This document shows, piece by piece, positions 1-7,073 of a stretch of DNA of 8,412 nt. The position numbers were made by a program, and so were the translations under genes. This DNA is from an uncultured Parabacteroides sp. (lineage in GTDB: Bacteria; Bacteroidota; Bacteroidia; Bacteroidales; Tannerellaceae). The notes under the pieces were generated by a model. That model ran no database searches and was not told where the DNA came from. It saw only the letters and a program-made list of their open reading frames with translations. Each line of letters begins with the position of its first letter. Positions within the stretch are counted from its first letter, which is position 1. The DNA lies in assembly GCA_900541965.1 (NCBI GenBank), contig UQLN01000097.1, positions 1 to 8,412 on the forward strand, read 5' to 3'.

Positions 1-103
1 TTTTCCCTACACCGGCTATCATGCCGATGTAGATTTTGAATTTACCCCGCCTGGAGCGTTTTATCAAATCGAGAAAATGCTGTACGTTATCTTTTTGTTT
101 CAT
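1..103 (-). CDS. kdpD: KdpD, N-terminal end only (runs off the left edge)
   Basis: Partial gene: only the first 34 codons are present and the reading frame stays open to the window edge. The peptide starts MKQKDNVQHFLDLIKRS and continues into RRGKFKIYIGMIAGVGK, which is the start of the KdpD sensor domain with its Walker A-like ATP-binding motif (G-x-x-x-G-V-G-K). In the family, KdpD senses potassium or turgor limitation and, when full length, is a membrane histidine kinase. Bacteroidetes versions can be shorter and lack the kinase half, but the window cannot show which form this is. It starts 57 bases after the outer-membrane protein gene and is probably co-transcribed with kdpFABC. The family call rests on the Walker region and the operon context. 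Confidence 0.88.
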   Translation of the reverse strand, partial: MKQKDNVQHFLDLIKRSRRGKFKIYIGMIAGVGK

Positions 104-160
104 GTGTTTGTATAATGCGTCGGTAAATGTAGTGAGTTTAATCCGGTAATCAATCCACCT

Positions 161-874
161 TCACTTTTGGAAGCCTAAGCTAAAGCCCGCCACCAGATAG
201 GTTTTATCAAATACCGGAGCGACAATGGCTTGTATAAACAGGGGGATGGAGAAACGGTTGGTAATACGAATGTCTTTACTTGCCTTCAGGGTGATATCGG
301 TAAAGGCGGCTTTATTTGCATAGTACATGCCTTTCCACGGGGTGAAACCGATGGAAGGTGTCAATGTGATGTCTGCCGGACAGGCAAAATTGTAAGAAGC
401 GCTTATATAGGTGGAAAAAGCGCGGTTCCCTTCATCGTTCGCATCTCCTCCGGCAAACATGGTAGCCCAACCGAGTGTCAAAGGAAATTTGTCGCCGAAA
501 TAATAGGACAAAGCGCCTTCGAAATGGTGGTCGTTTTTATAATCTCCATACGGATTGGAGATGCCGTTCCACCAATAATCGGTAACGGTAATACTGAAAT
601 TCCGGTATGTATAGTTCAGGTTGATATCGAATTCCTGCGCTCCGTCTATTTTAGTCAGGCTCTGGCTGCCCCAGGCGCCCAGGGAGAATCCTCCGTACGA
701 CAGTCCCAACGTGGGTTGTACGGAGAAGCCGGAATTTTGGTAGGCTCCACGCCAGATATAGTCGCTTACGAAATCAACTTTTCCTGTTACACCGAATTTT
801 TGTGCATGAATCATTCCCGGCAACATAAGCGGTAGCATAAAGAGTAAGAATACTCTTGTCCATTTACTTTTCAT
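161..874 (-). CDS. Outer-membrane beta-barrel protein of the Gcw_chp (TIGR02001) type, in the kdp operon
   Basis: A 237-residue secreted protein. Residues 1-24 form a signal peptide (basic start, then a leucine-rich core ending GMIHA before QKF). The rest is alternating aromatic and polar strands with many Gly, Tyr and Phe, as in a small outer-membrane beta-barrel. The early motif VSDYIWRGAYQN resembles the D-Y-x-x-R-G-x-x-Q signature of the Gcw_chp / TIGR02001 family, whose members are putative outer-membrane proteins of unknown substrate. The gene lies between kdpC (32 bases upstream) and kdpD (57 bases downstream), so it is probably made under potassium limitation. A role in passing potassium across the outer membrane is inference from position only. 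The C-terminus ends in FSLGFQK rather than a terminal aromatic residue, which is slightly unusual for a barrel. Barrel and signal peptide are fairly sure; function is unknown. Confidence 0.8.
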   Translation of the reverse strand: MKSKWTRVFLLFMLPLMLPGMIHAQKFGVTGKVDFVSDYIWRGAYQNSGFSVQPTLGLSYGGFSLGAWGSQSLTKIDGAQEFDINLNYTYRNFSITVTDYWWNGISNPYGDYKNDHHFEGALSYYFGDKFPLTLGWATMFAGGDANDEGNRAFSTYISASYNFACPADITLTPSIGFTPWKGMYYANKAAFTDITLKASKDIRITNRFSIPLFIQAIVAPVFDKTYLVAGFSLGFQK

Positions 875-906
875 ATTGTATTGTTTTTATTTGAGTTGTT
901 TGATAA

Positions 907-1476
907 TTACTTTGTTTCTTCCAATGCGATATTCAGTTTCAGTACATTTACTTTTTCCGTACCTAATATTCCTAAAAACGGTTTCTCGATTGTTTTGTCT
1001 ACGATAGCCTTTACTGCTTCTTCACTCATGTTCCTGGCTGTTGCAATACGCTTAACCTGTACATAGGCGCTGGCAGGCGTGATGTCGGGGTCCAACCCTG
1101 AACCGCTGGCTGTCACCATTTCTGCGGGAACCTCATTTTTACTTAAGTAAGGGTGATGGAGCAGGAATGTATCGATACGGGCGGCTACTTCGGCAAGGTA
1201 TTCTTCGTTCGTCGGTCCTTTGTTGCTACCGGCGGAACTGGTTGCATCATAACCGTCGCCGGCACAAGAGGGGCGTCCCCAGAAATAAATATCTTGGGTA
1301 AAAGATTGTCCAACATTGGCTGCACCGACTACTTTGCCGTTCAACAAGGCGACTTCCGCATTGCCGGCATTAGGACCGGCAAACTGGGCGAATATCCAAA
1401 GTACCAGAATATAGAAGAGGGAAAAGAAACCACAGAATACGATTGTGAGTCTGAATGATTTTATAAAATTTTTCAT
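907..1476 (-). CDS. kdpC: KdpC, potassium-transporting ATPase accessory subunit
   Basis: A 189-residue inner-membrane subunit of the KdpFABC pump, close to the usual length. A single N-terminal membrane helix (about residues 9-33) is followed by a soluble domain outside the inner membrane. Family motifs are clear: QDIYFWGRPS at 61-70, SAGSNKGPTN at 81-90, and TASGSGLDPDITP at 122-134. KdpC sits beside KdpA and is thought to stabilise the complex or aid substrate access; it has no catalytic site of its own. The start fits 12 bases after the kdpB stop codon, and the outer-membrane protein gene follows 32 bases later. There is no strong Shine-Dalgarno sequence, as in most genes of this window. 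Identification is firm. Confidence 0.97.
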   Translation of the reverse strand: MKNFIKSFRLTIVFCGFFSLFYILVLWIFAQFAGPNAGNAEVALLNGKVVGAANVGQSFTQDIYFWGRPSCAGDGYDATSSAGSNKGPTNEEYLAEVAARIDTFLLHHPYLSKNEVPAEMVTASGSGLDPDITPASAYVQVKRIATARNMSEEAVKAIVDKTIEKPFLGILGTEKVNVLKLNIALEETK

Positions 1477-1488
1477 CTTTGCTACTGA

Positions 1489-3522
1489 TTAAAAGAATAA
1501 ACCTACTACTAAATCGATTAATTTAATCCCTGCGAACGGGACTATCACACCGCCTAAACCGTAAATCAATAAGTTACGGCGAAGCAGGGCTGATGCGCCG
1601 ATGGGCTTGTACTGGACTCCTTTCAGAGCCAATGGGATAAGGAACGGGATAATGATGGCGTTGAATATCACGGCCGACAGTATGGCGCTTTCCGGACTGT
1701 GAAGTCCCATAATATTCAGGGCGGCAAGTTCCGGAATGGAAAGCATGAATAAGGCCGGTACGATCGCGAAATATTTAGCTACGTCATTTGCTATGGAAAA
1801 GGTAGTCAGCGTACCGCGTGTCATCAACAACTGCTTACCGATTTCCACGATTTCAATCAGTTTGGTCGGGTCGTTGTCGAGGTCAACCATATTGCCGGCT
1901 TCTTTGGCTGCCTGTGTACCGCTATTCATGGCTACACCGACATTTGCCTGGGCGAGGGCAGGGGCGTCATTGGTTCCGTCGCCCATCATGGCAACCAGTT
2001 TTCCGGAGGCTTGCTCTTTCCTGATATATTCCATTTTATCTTCCGGTTTGGCTTCGGCTATAAAATCGTCGACACCGGCTTTCTCAGCGATATATTTTGC
2101 GGTCAACGGGTTATCTCCGGTTACCATCACTGTTTTTACCCCCATTTTACGCAGGCGTTCGAAACGTTCCTGGATACCCGGTTTGATGATGTCTTGCAGT
2201 TCGATCACTCCGGCGATTTCTTTATTGATACTGACGACCAGGGGAGTTCCTCCGTTGCCGGTGATTGCACGGATGATGTCTTCCGTTTCTTTCGGGAATG
2301 GTTTTCCGGCAGTTTGCGAAATCTTCCGGATAGCGTCGAATGCACCTTTGCGTATTTCCGTCCCGTCCTTTAAGTTGATACCGGAGCATTTGGTCTCGGC
2401 TGAAAACTTAATCATATGAGCTCCTTCCGTGTTCAAATGGCGCATACGTATGCCGGATTCCCGTCCCAATTCGATAATCGATTTTCCTTCGGGAGTATCA
2501 TCGGAGACGGAGGAGAGGAGGCAGGCTTCAATAAAAGCATGTTCATCCACTCCCTGGGCGGGGTAAAACTTGGTCGCTTTCCGGTTACCGATAGTAATCG
2601 TACCGGTTTTGTCCAGCAAAAGGGTATCGATGTCGCCGGCAGTTTCGACCGCCTTACCCGATTTTGTTATTACATTGGCACGCAATGCACGGTCCATTCC
2701 GGCAATACCGATAGCAGAAAGCAGGCCGCCGATCGTCGTAGGTATCAGGCATACGAACAAGGAAAGAAACGAAGCGATTGTGATAACTGTTCCGGTATAA
2801 TCGGCAAAAGGTTTCAGGGTGATACAAACAATTACGAAAACCAGTGTGAATGCTGCCAACAGAATCGTTAATGCGATTTCATTCGGGGTTTTCTGCCGGG
2901 AAGCGCCTTCTACCAATGCAATCATTTTATCGAGGAAACTCTCTCCCTGTTGGGTGGTGACCAGCACTTTAATCTTGTCGGACAGAATCTTGGTACCTCC
3001 GGTTACAGAACTTTTGTCTCCACCAGCTTCGCGGATGACGGGAGCGGACTCGCCGGTGATGGCACTTTCGTCGATGGATGCCAGGCCTTCTATGATTTCT
3101 CCGTCGGCAGGTATTACGTCTCCGGCTTCACAAACAAAGAGGTCTCCTTTCTTCAATTGGGAACTGCTGATGTTTTTTATCGTTCCGTTCACAACCAGTT
3201 TGGCTGGCGTTTCTTCGCGGGTTTTTCTCAAGCTGTCTGCTTGTGCCTTGCCCCGTGCTTCTGCTATTGCCTCTGCAAAGTTGGCAAACAACAGGGTGAT
3301 GAACAGGATGACAAATACCCATACATTGTAAACGAATGAACCTTGTGTAGTATTGAAGAGCGAATAAATCGTTACCAATAACATAATAACGGTACAAACC
3401 TCAACCGTGAACATGATCGGGTTTTTTATCATTACCCGCGGGTCCAGTTTTACGAATGATTGCTTGATACTTTCTATCACTTGCTCCTTTTGAAATAAAG
3501 AAGCGGGTTTATTATCTTTCAT
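1489..3522 (-). CDS. kdpB: KdpB, P-type ATPase subunit of the high-affinity K+ pump
   Basis: A 677-residue P-type (type IA) ATPase that hydrolyses ATP to drive potassium uptake by KdpFABC. Visible landmarks are the actuator motif TGES at 156-159, the membrane motif PTTIGG at 261-266, the phosphorylation motif DKTGT with the catalytic Asp304, nucleotide-binding segments FSAETKCSGIN (about 373-383) and RKGAFDAI (391-398), and hinge motifs TGDNP (468-472) and GDGTNDAP (514-521). Membrane helices lie near 36-55, 65-82, 218-236 and 245-275, with three more in the last 100 residues. The serine of TGES, which in E. coli KdpB is the site of inhibitory phosphorylation, is present (Ser159), so that shut-off could operate here. 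It begins 48 bases after kdpA. All catalytic residues are intact. Confidence 0.98.
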   Translation of the reverse strand: MKDNKPASLFQKEQVIESIKQSFVKLDPRVMIKNPIMFTVEVCTVIMLLVTIYSLFNTTQGSFVYNVWVFVILFITLLFANFAEAIAEARGKAQADSLRKTREETPAKLVVNGTIKNISSSQLKKGDLFVCEAGDVIPADGEIIEGLASIDESAITGESAPVIREAGGDKSSVTGGTKILSDKIKVLVTTQQGESFLDKMIALVEGASRQKTPNEIALTILLAAFTLVFVIVCITLKPFADYTGTVITIASFLSLFVCLIPTTIGGLLSAIGIAGMDRALRANVITKSGKAVETAGDIDTLLLDKTGTITIGNRKATKFYPAQGVDEHAFIEACLLSSVSDDTPEGKSIIELGRESGIRMRHLNTEGAHMIKFSAETKCSGINLKDGTEIRKGAFDAIRKISQTAGKPFPKETEDIIRAITGNGGTPLVVSINKEIAGVIELQDIIKPGIQERFERLRKMGVKTVMVTGDNPLTAKYIAEKAGVDDFIAEAKPEDKMEYIRKEQASGKLVAMMGDGTNDAPALAQANVGVAMNSGTQAAKEAGNMVDLDNDPTKLIEIVEIGKQLLMTRGTLTTFSIANDVAKYFAIVPALFMLSIPELAALNIMGLHSPESAILSAVIFNAIIIPFLIPLALKGVQYKPIGASALLRRNLLIYGLGGVIVPFAGIKLIDLVVGLFF

Positions 3523-3570
3523 ACTGCTGAATAATTTGCTTATATTCTTTTATTCTTGATTTATATGTAC

Positions 3571-5277
3571 TTATAATGATAAGTGTTCGGCAATTGTGCT
3601 TAGCGCATGTACCGGGAAGAAAGATAATGCTGCAACGATAAAGATAACGACGAACGTCATGATACCGAAGGTGGCAGTATCGGTCTTCAATGTACCGGCA
3701 CTTTCCGGGATGAATTTCTTATTGGCCAGCAATCCGGCGATGGCAACCTGTCCGACAATCGGAATGAAACGTCCGAATATCAGTACAAGGCCGCAGGAGT
3801 AGTTCCAGAACCAGGTGTTGTCACCCAATCCTTCAAAACCGGAACCGTTGTTGGCTGCGCAGGATGTATATTCATAAAGCATTTCACTCAGCCCGTGGAA
3901 ACCGGGGTTATTCAACCAGCCGCCTTCGTTGGCTACGAAACCGGGAGCATGGACGAACAGATAGGCAGCCAAGGCTGTGCCTACCAGAATGATAAAAGGA
4001 TGGAGCAATGCAACGATAGAAGCAATTTTCATTTCCTGCGCTTCCACTTTTTTTCCTAAAAATTCCGGTGTACGTCCAACCATCAAACCGCTGATAAATA
4101 CAGCGATAATAATAAAGGTAAAGTAATTCATCCATCCTACGCCTACACCTCCGAACCAGGTGTTGATTTGCATGTTCAGCATTTCGATCATTCCGGATAA
4201 CGGCATGGTAGAGTCGTGCATACCATTCACCGAACCATTGGATGTAACGGTGGTGGTGACACTCCATAACGCAGTTGCGGCCGAGCCCAACCGGACTTCT
4301 TTTCCTTCCATCGCCCCGCCATCCTGGGCGATGCCTAAAGCATCGATGCGCGGATTTCCTCCCATTTCCTGATTGACATTGATGATTACCCCTATCAGGT
4401 AAGCAGCCAGCATGACGGCGTAAATGCTGTAACCTAATTTTTTACGTTTGATATAGAATCCCAAAGCAAAGACCATTGCCATAGGAAGAATCAGGATAGA
4501 CCAGCATTCTACCATATTGGCAAGGTAAGTCGGGTTTTCCAACGGATGGGATGAGTTAACACCGAAGTAACCGCCTCCGTTTGTTCCTAACTGCTTAATC
4601 GGCACGATGGCGGCCGTTGGGCCTTGCGATACATATTGTTTGGTGCCTTCCATCGTAGTCACTTCCATTTTACCGTCGAATCCCATAGGCGTGCCTTGAA
4701 GGATCAGGATAAAACCAACGATTAAAGAAAGCGGTAATAAGATACGCGTACAGCTCAGGACCAGGAAGTTCCAGAAGTTACCAATCGTTTGGGTCGTTTT
4801 GGCGGCAAGGGCTTTCATGATACCCGCCATGGCAGCCATACCTGTTGCCGCTGTGATGAACTGGAACAGCATGATGACGAACAACTGGGTGAAATAGGTC
4901 AGGCCGCTTTCCCCGCTATAATGCTGTAAGTTACAGTTAACCATGAAGCTGATGCAGGTATTGAATGCCTGATGGGCCGTTTGTCCCCCGTTGCCATCCG
5001 GGTTAAGCGGTAAAACACCTTGCGTTACCAATAATACCATACCCCAGAAGAACCAGAAGAGGTTGACAACGAGCAAGGCTCTCAGGTATTGTTTCCAGTT
5101 CATCTCTTCGGTAGGGTCGATACCACTTAATTTGAACATAACCTTTTCGACGGGCTTCATAAAATCCAGCCACGTCTTTTCCCCTTTATAAACTCTTGCG
5201 ATATATCTCCCCAGCGGATAACTGAGGGTTACCATCAGGACAATTTGTGCTATAACACCTAAAATTTCTGTATTCAT
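3571..5277 (-). CDS. kdpA: KdpA, potassium-channel-like subunit of the K+ pump
   Basis: A 568-residue, about ten-helix inner-membrane protein that selects and carries potassium in KdpFABC. It belongs to the potassium-transporter superfamily with four pore loops. These can be placed at CISFMVNCNLQHYSGES (108-124), LGTNGGGYFG (230-239), TSNGSVNGMHDS (345-356) and SCAANNGSGFEGL (472-484). Gln118 appears to match the Gln116 that coordinates potassium in E. coli KdpA, and the family hallmark TNGGG is exact. The length is slightly above the roughly 557 residues of E. coli. The start lies 14 bases after the kdpF stop, and kdpB follows 48 bases after the KdpA stop. No frameshift or missing loop is seen. 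Confidence 0.98.
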   Translation of the reverse strand: MNTEILGVIAQIVLMVTLSYPLGRYIARVYKGEKTWLDFMKPVEKVMFKLSGIDPTEEMNWKQYLRALLVVNLFWFFWGMVLLVTQGVLPLNPDGNGGQTAHQAFNTCISFMVNCNLQHYSGESGLTYFTQLFVIMLFQFITAATGMAAMAGIMKALAAKTTQTIGNFWNFLVLSCTRILLPLSLIVGFILILQGTPMGFDGKMEVTTMEGTKQYVSQGPTAAIVPIKQLGTNGGGYFGVNSSHPLENPTYLANMVECWSILILPMAMVFALGFYIKRKKLGYSIYAVMLAAYLIGVIINVNQEMGGNPRIDALGIAQDGGAMEGKEVRLGSAATALWSVTTTVTSNGSVNGMHDSTMPLSGMIEMLNMQINTWFGGVGVGWMNYFTFIIIAVFISGLMVGRTPEFLGKKVEAQEMKIASIVALLHPFIILVGTALAAYLFVHAPGFVANEGGWLNNPGFHGLSEMLYEYTSCAANNGSGFEGLGDNTWFWNYSCGLVLIFGRFIPIVGQVAIAGLLANKKFIPESAGTLKTDTATFGIMTFVVIFIVAALSFFPVHALSTIAEHLSL

Positions 5278-5291
5278 AACTTTTCTGTTTT

Positions 5292-5372
5292 TTAGAATTT
5301 ATCGGGTTTGATAAGCACATACAGTAAATAAATGAACATAATGACACCTACTACAAATAATGCTGTGTACAT
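5292..5372 (-). CDS. kdpF: KdpF, small membrane subunit of the K+ pump
   Basis: A 26-residue peptide beginning MYTALFVVGVIMFIYLLY and ending VLIKPDKF. It is almost entirely one membrane helix (residues 3-21) with the Y-x-L-x-K/R-P-(D/E)-K-F tail typical of KdpF. The family member in E. coli packs against KdpA and stabilises the complex. The start is supported by a Shine-Dalgarno sequence (AAAGGAG) with an 8-base spacing, one of the best in the window, and by its position directly before kdpA (14 bases). It follows the 32-residue membrane peptide by 20 bases. Genes this short are often missed, but tail motif, size and position all agree. Confidence 0.93.
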   Translation of the reverse strand: MYTALFVVGVIMFIYLLYVLIKPDKF

Positions 5373-5378
5373 AATTGA

Positions 5379-5388
5379 CTCTCCTTTT
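5379..5388 (-). promoter_or_regulatory. Ribosome binding site of kdpF
   Basis: The minus strand reads AAAAGGAGAG with GGAG 8 bases before the kdpF ATG. It is a clear Shine-Dalgarno match in a region where most starts lack one, and it fixes the start of the 26-codon gene. Confidence 0.75.
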
Positions 5389-5392
5389 ACTT

Positions 5393-5491
5393 TTAGATTT
5401 TTTCGAACCAGTCTATACATTTAAAAAATAACCAGAAGCAGGCTGTGCCGCTTAGGATACAAATCAGAAAACCGAATGAAAATAAATCCAT
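5393..5491 (-). CDS. Unrecognised 32-residue single-helix membrane peptide, first gene of the kdp operon
   Basis: A 32-residue peptide starting MDLFSFGFLICILSGTACF and ending WLFFKCIDWFEKI. Residues 4-24 are one hydrophobic helix and the tail is short, amphipathic and charged. I do not recognise a named family. The frame is open further upstream, to an ATG at 5659, but that longer version would span the predicted sigma-54 promoter at 5537-5552 and the enhancer, so translation should begin at the ATG at 5491, about 35 bases after the predicted transcription start. The gene ends 20 bases before kdpF. By position it could be a second small subunit, a regulator of KdpFABC stability, or a leader peptide whose translation affects kdp expression. 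The start has only a weak A-rich binding region. Coding status is inferred from hydrophobicity, position and open frame. Confidence 0.68.
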   Translation of the reverse strand: MDLFSFGFLICILSGTACFWLFFKCIDWFEKI

Positions 5492-5536
5492 AATTACTTT
5501 TTTTTGATTAATACTCTTGTTAGTTGCACTGTTATA

Positions 5537-5552
5537 TGCCAAATGCGTGCCA
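5537..5552 (-). promoter_or_regulatory. Sigma-54 (-24/-12) promoter of the kdp operon
   Basis: The minus strand reads TGGCACGCATTTGGCA. Aligned to the sigma-54 consensus TGGCACG-N4-TTGCW, the -24 box is exact and the -12 box is TGGCA, keeping the essential GG and GC pairs at correct spacing. With the GC placed at -13/-12, transcription would start near 5526, about 35 bases before the first small gene. The neighbouring gene encodes a sigma-54 activator and two repeat sites lie at enhancer distance, so three independent signs agree. Start site and use in vivo are predictions. Confidence 0.85.
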
Positions 5553-5625
5553 TAAGAGGATTCGTTTATGTAATATTTTGGATTATAAGGAGATATAGGG
5601 AAAGAATAGGGGCGTAACAAAGTAT

Positions 5626-5650
5626 GTACCTTTTCAAAATGGAAAGGTAC
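5626..5650. repeat. 25-bp inverted repeat around the proximal enhancer site
   Basis: Eight-base arms GTACCTTT (5626-5633) and AAAGGTAC (5643-5650) are perfect inverted copies around a 9-base centre, enclosing the promoter-proximal 16-bp direct repeat. The extra dyad symmetry suggests the site binds a protein dimer more strongly than the distal copy, whose outer flank lacks the matching bases. A weak terminator for the regulator gene is possible, but no T-run follows on the minus strand. Confidence 0.6.
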
Positions 5651-5669
5651 GGGTTTCAAAATGGAAAGG
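5632..5669 (-). promoter_or_regulatory. Tandem upstream activator (enhancer) sites for the NtrC-type regulator
   Basis: Two identical 16-bp copies occur at 5632-5647 and 5654-5669. On the minus strand each reads CCTTTCCATTTTGAAA and contains the half-palindrome TTTC-N6-GAAA. They repeat every 22 bp, about two helical turns, so both face the same side of the DNA. Their centres lie about 113 and 135 bp before the predicted sigma-54 start site, a usual range for enhancer-binding proteins. The distal copy ends only 10 bases after the stop codon of the adjacent regulator gene, its most likely binder. Repeat identity and spacing are seen directly; binding is inferred. Confidence 0.75.
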
Positions 5670-5679
5670 CGGCAGTGGA

Positions 5680-7020
5680 TTAAATACCGTATTCTTCTAT
5701 TTTACGGTAGAGCGTGGTAAGTCCGATTTTCAATAAACGGGATGCCTCTGTCTTATTACCTTTTGTATATTGGAGGACTTTGGTGATATGGTGTTTTTCC
5801 ATAGCGGCAAGCTCGAACTCGGAGTAGTTTTTACAGGAGGCCTGCTCTATGGCTTGGTTTTGCATATCGATAGGGAGGTCTTGGCGGGTCAGTTGCCGGT
5901 CGCAAATAATCAGGCTACGCTCTATAACATTACGCAGTTCGCGGATATTGCCTTTCCAGTCGGCAGCTTTTAAGGCCTCTAAAAAGTCGGGAGCCATGCC
6001 TTCTACCTGTTTCCCTAACTTGATGGAAAATTGCCGGATAAAAGAGTTTGCCAGCAATTCGATATCTTCTTTCCGTTCCCGCAGAGGGGGGATATGTATC
6101 TGGAAGACCGAAAGGCGGTAGTATAAATCTTCGCGGAAGTTTCCGGATTCGATTTCTTTTTTCAAATCCCGGTTGGTGGCGGATATGACGCGCACATTTA
6201 CTTTGGTAGGCTTGGTATCGCCGATTTTTATATATTCTCCGGCTTCGAGTACACGCAGTAACTTGGCTTGCAGTTCAAATGCCATTTCTCCGATTTCATC
6301 TAAGAAGATGGTTCCGTTGTCGGCTACCTCAAACAATCCTTTCTTGTCTTTGGTTGCACCGGTGAACGAGCCTGCTTTATGTCCGAACAGTTCGCTTTCC
6401 AGCAAATCTTTGCTGAAAGCAGAGCAGTTTACGGCAACAAAAGCCTGGCTTTTTCGCTTACTGGCTTGATGGATGGCTTGTGCGAAAACTTCTTTGCCTG
6501 TTCCGGTTTCTCCGGTCAGTAAGACGGTCACATCTGTGACTGCCACTTTTTGCGCCAGCGAAATGACTTGCTGTATGCCTGCCGATTTCCCTTTTATCAT
6601 CTCAAAGGAATAGGCTTGGGGGGAATCATCCTTTTTTGTTTTCTCCTTGATATTCATCCGGGCTTTTTCCATGGCGCGGCTGAGGAGCGGTATAATTTTA
6701 TTATTGTCGTCTCCTTTGGTTATGTAGTCGAAAGCCCCGTTCTTGATCGCCTGGACACCATCCGGTATATTTCCGTGTGCTGTCAGTAAAATGACTTCTA
6801 CCTCCGGATATGATTGTTTGATGGTGGTAACTAAATTTACCCCGTTTCCGTCGGAAAGAAACACATCACACAACACAACCTGGAGGGGGTGTTCCTTTAA
6901 TTGTTTCAGGGCAGACTGGCAGTTTGCCGCCTGGAAAACTTCATAACCTTCCAGTTCAATGATACGCGAAAGCAATTTGCGTATCTGGGGCTCATCATCT
7001 ACAATCAATATACTGTCCAT
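5680..7020 (-). CDS. NtrC-family sigma-54-dependent response regulator, likely activator of kdp
   Basis: A 446-residue cytoplasmic regulator with three domains. The receiver domain (about 1-120) has acidic Asp8/Asp9, phosphorylation site Asp52, Thr80 and Lys102. The AAA+ sigma-54 interaction domain (about 140-370) has Walker A GETGTGKE at 170-177, the sigma-54 contact loop as GSFTGA (217-222) instead of the common GAFTGA, and Walker B FLDEIGE at 239-245, followed by SATNRDL and REDLYYRL. The C-terminus (about 405-446) is a Fis-type helix-turn-helix (KGNKTEASRLLKIGLTTLYRKI). The protein should bind an enhancer and use ATP to open sigma-54 promoters when phosphorylated. Such a promoter and paired sites lie directly downstream, before kdp. 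Canonical KdpE is an OmpR-type protein, so this would be a non-homologous replacement. The partner kinase is not in the window. The start has no strong Shine-Dalgarno sequence. Confidence 0.93.
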   Translation of the reverse strand: MDSILIVDDEPQIRKLLSRIIELEGYEVFQAANCQSALKQLKEHPLQVVLCDVFLSDGNGVNLVTTIKQSYPEVEVILLTAHGNIPDGVQAIKNGAFDYITKGDDNNKIIPLLSRAMEKARMNIKEKTKKDDSPQAYSFEMIKGKSAGIQQVISLAQKVAVTDVTVLLTGETGTGKEVFAQAIHQASKRKSQAFVAVNCSAFSKDLLESELFGHKAGSFTGATKDKKGLFEVADNGTIFLDEIGEMAFELQAKLLRVLEAGEYIKIGDTKPTKVNVRVISATNRDLKKEIESGNFREDLYYRLSVFQIHIPPLRERKEDIELLANSFIRQFSIKLGKQVEGMAPDFLEALKAADWKGNIRELRNVIERSLIICDRQLTRQDLPIDMQNQAIEQASCKNYSEFELAAMEKHHITKVLQYTKGNKTEASRLLKIGLTTLYRKIEEYGI

Positions 7021-7065
7021 ATTCGCTTACTATAGAAATATCATAATGGGAGATTCATTCGGCTG

Positions 7066-7073
7066 CAAAAATA
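7066..7073 (-). promoter_or_regulatory. Possible Bacteroides-type -7 element before the response regulator
   Basis: The minus strand reads TATTTTTG, matching the Bacteroides -7 consensus TAnnTTTG, about 46 bases before the regulator ATG. No TTTG element lies at the expected -33 distance, so this is a weak call. No sigma-54-type element is seen upstream of the regulator. Confidence 0.3.

Noticed and set aside
1736..2419. Long plus-strand open frame opposite kdpB (227 codons), with similar shorter ones throughout kdpA, kdpB, the regulator and the barrel gene
   Set aside because: They lie antisense to strongly conserved genes, have no binding sites and no family resemblance, and are explained by codon bias of the real genes.
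5278..5536. A c-di-AMP riboswitch or other structured leader before kdp
   Set aside because: The predicted leader before the first gene is only about 35 bases, with small genes filling the rest; no room for a known riboswitch fold.
5626..5650. Inverted repeat after the regulator as a rho-independent terminator
   Set aside because: No T-run follows on the minus strand, and the same bases are half of an exact tandem repeat at enhancer distance, which is a better explanation.
5393..5659. An 88-codon frame starting at the ATG at 5659, in frame with the 32-residue peptide
   Set aside because: The N-terminal extension runs through the tandem enhancer site and the sigma-54 promoter and has no protein-like character; the internal ATG at 5491 fits the predicted transcript start.
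5632..5669. Two direct repeats as the start of a CRISPR array
   Set aside because: Only two copies with a 6-base spacer; no further repeats and no cas genes.
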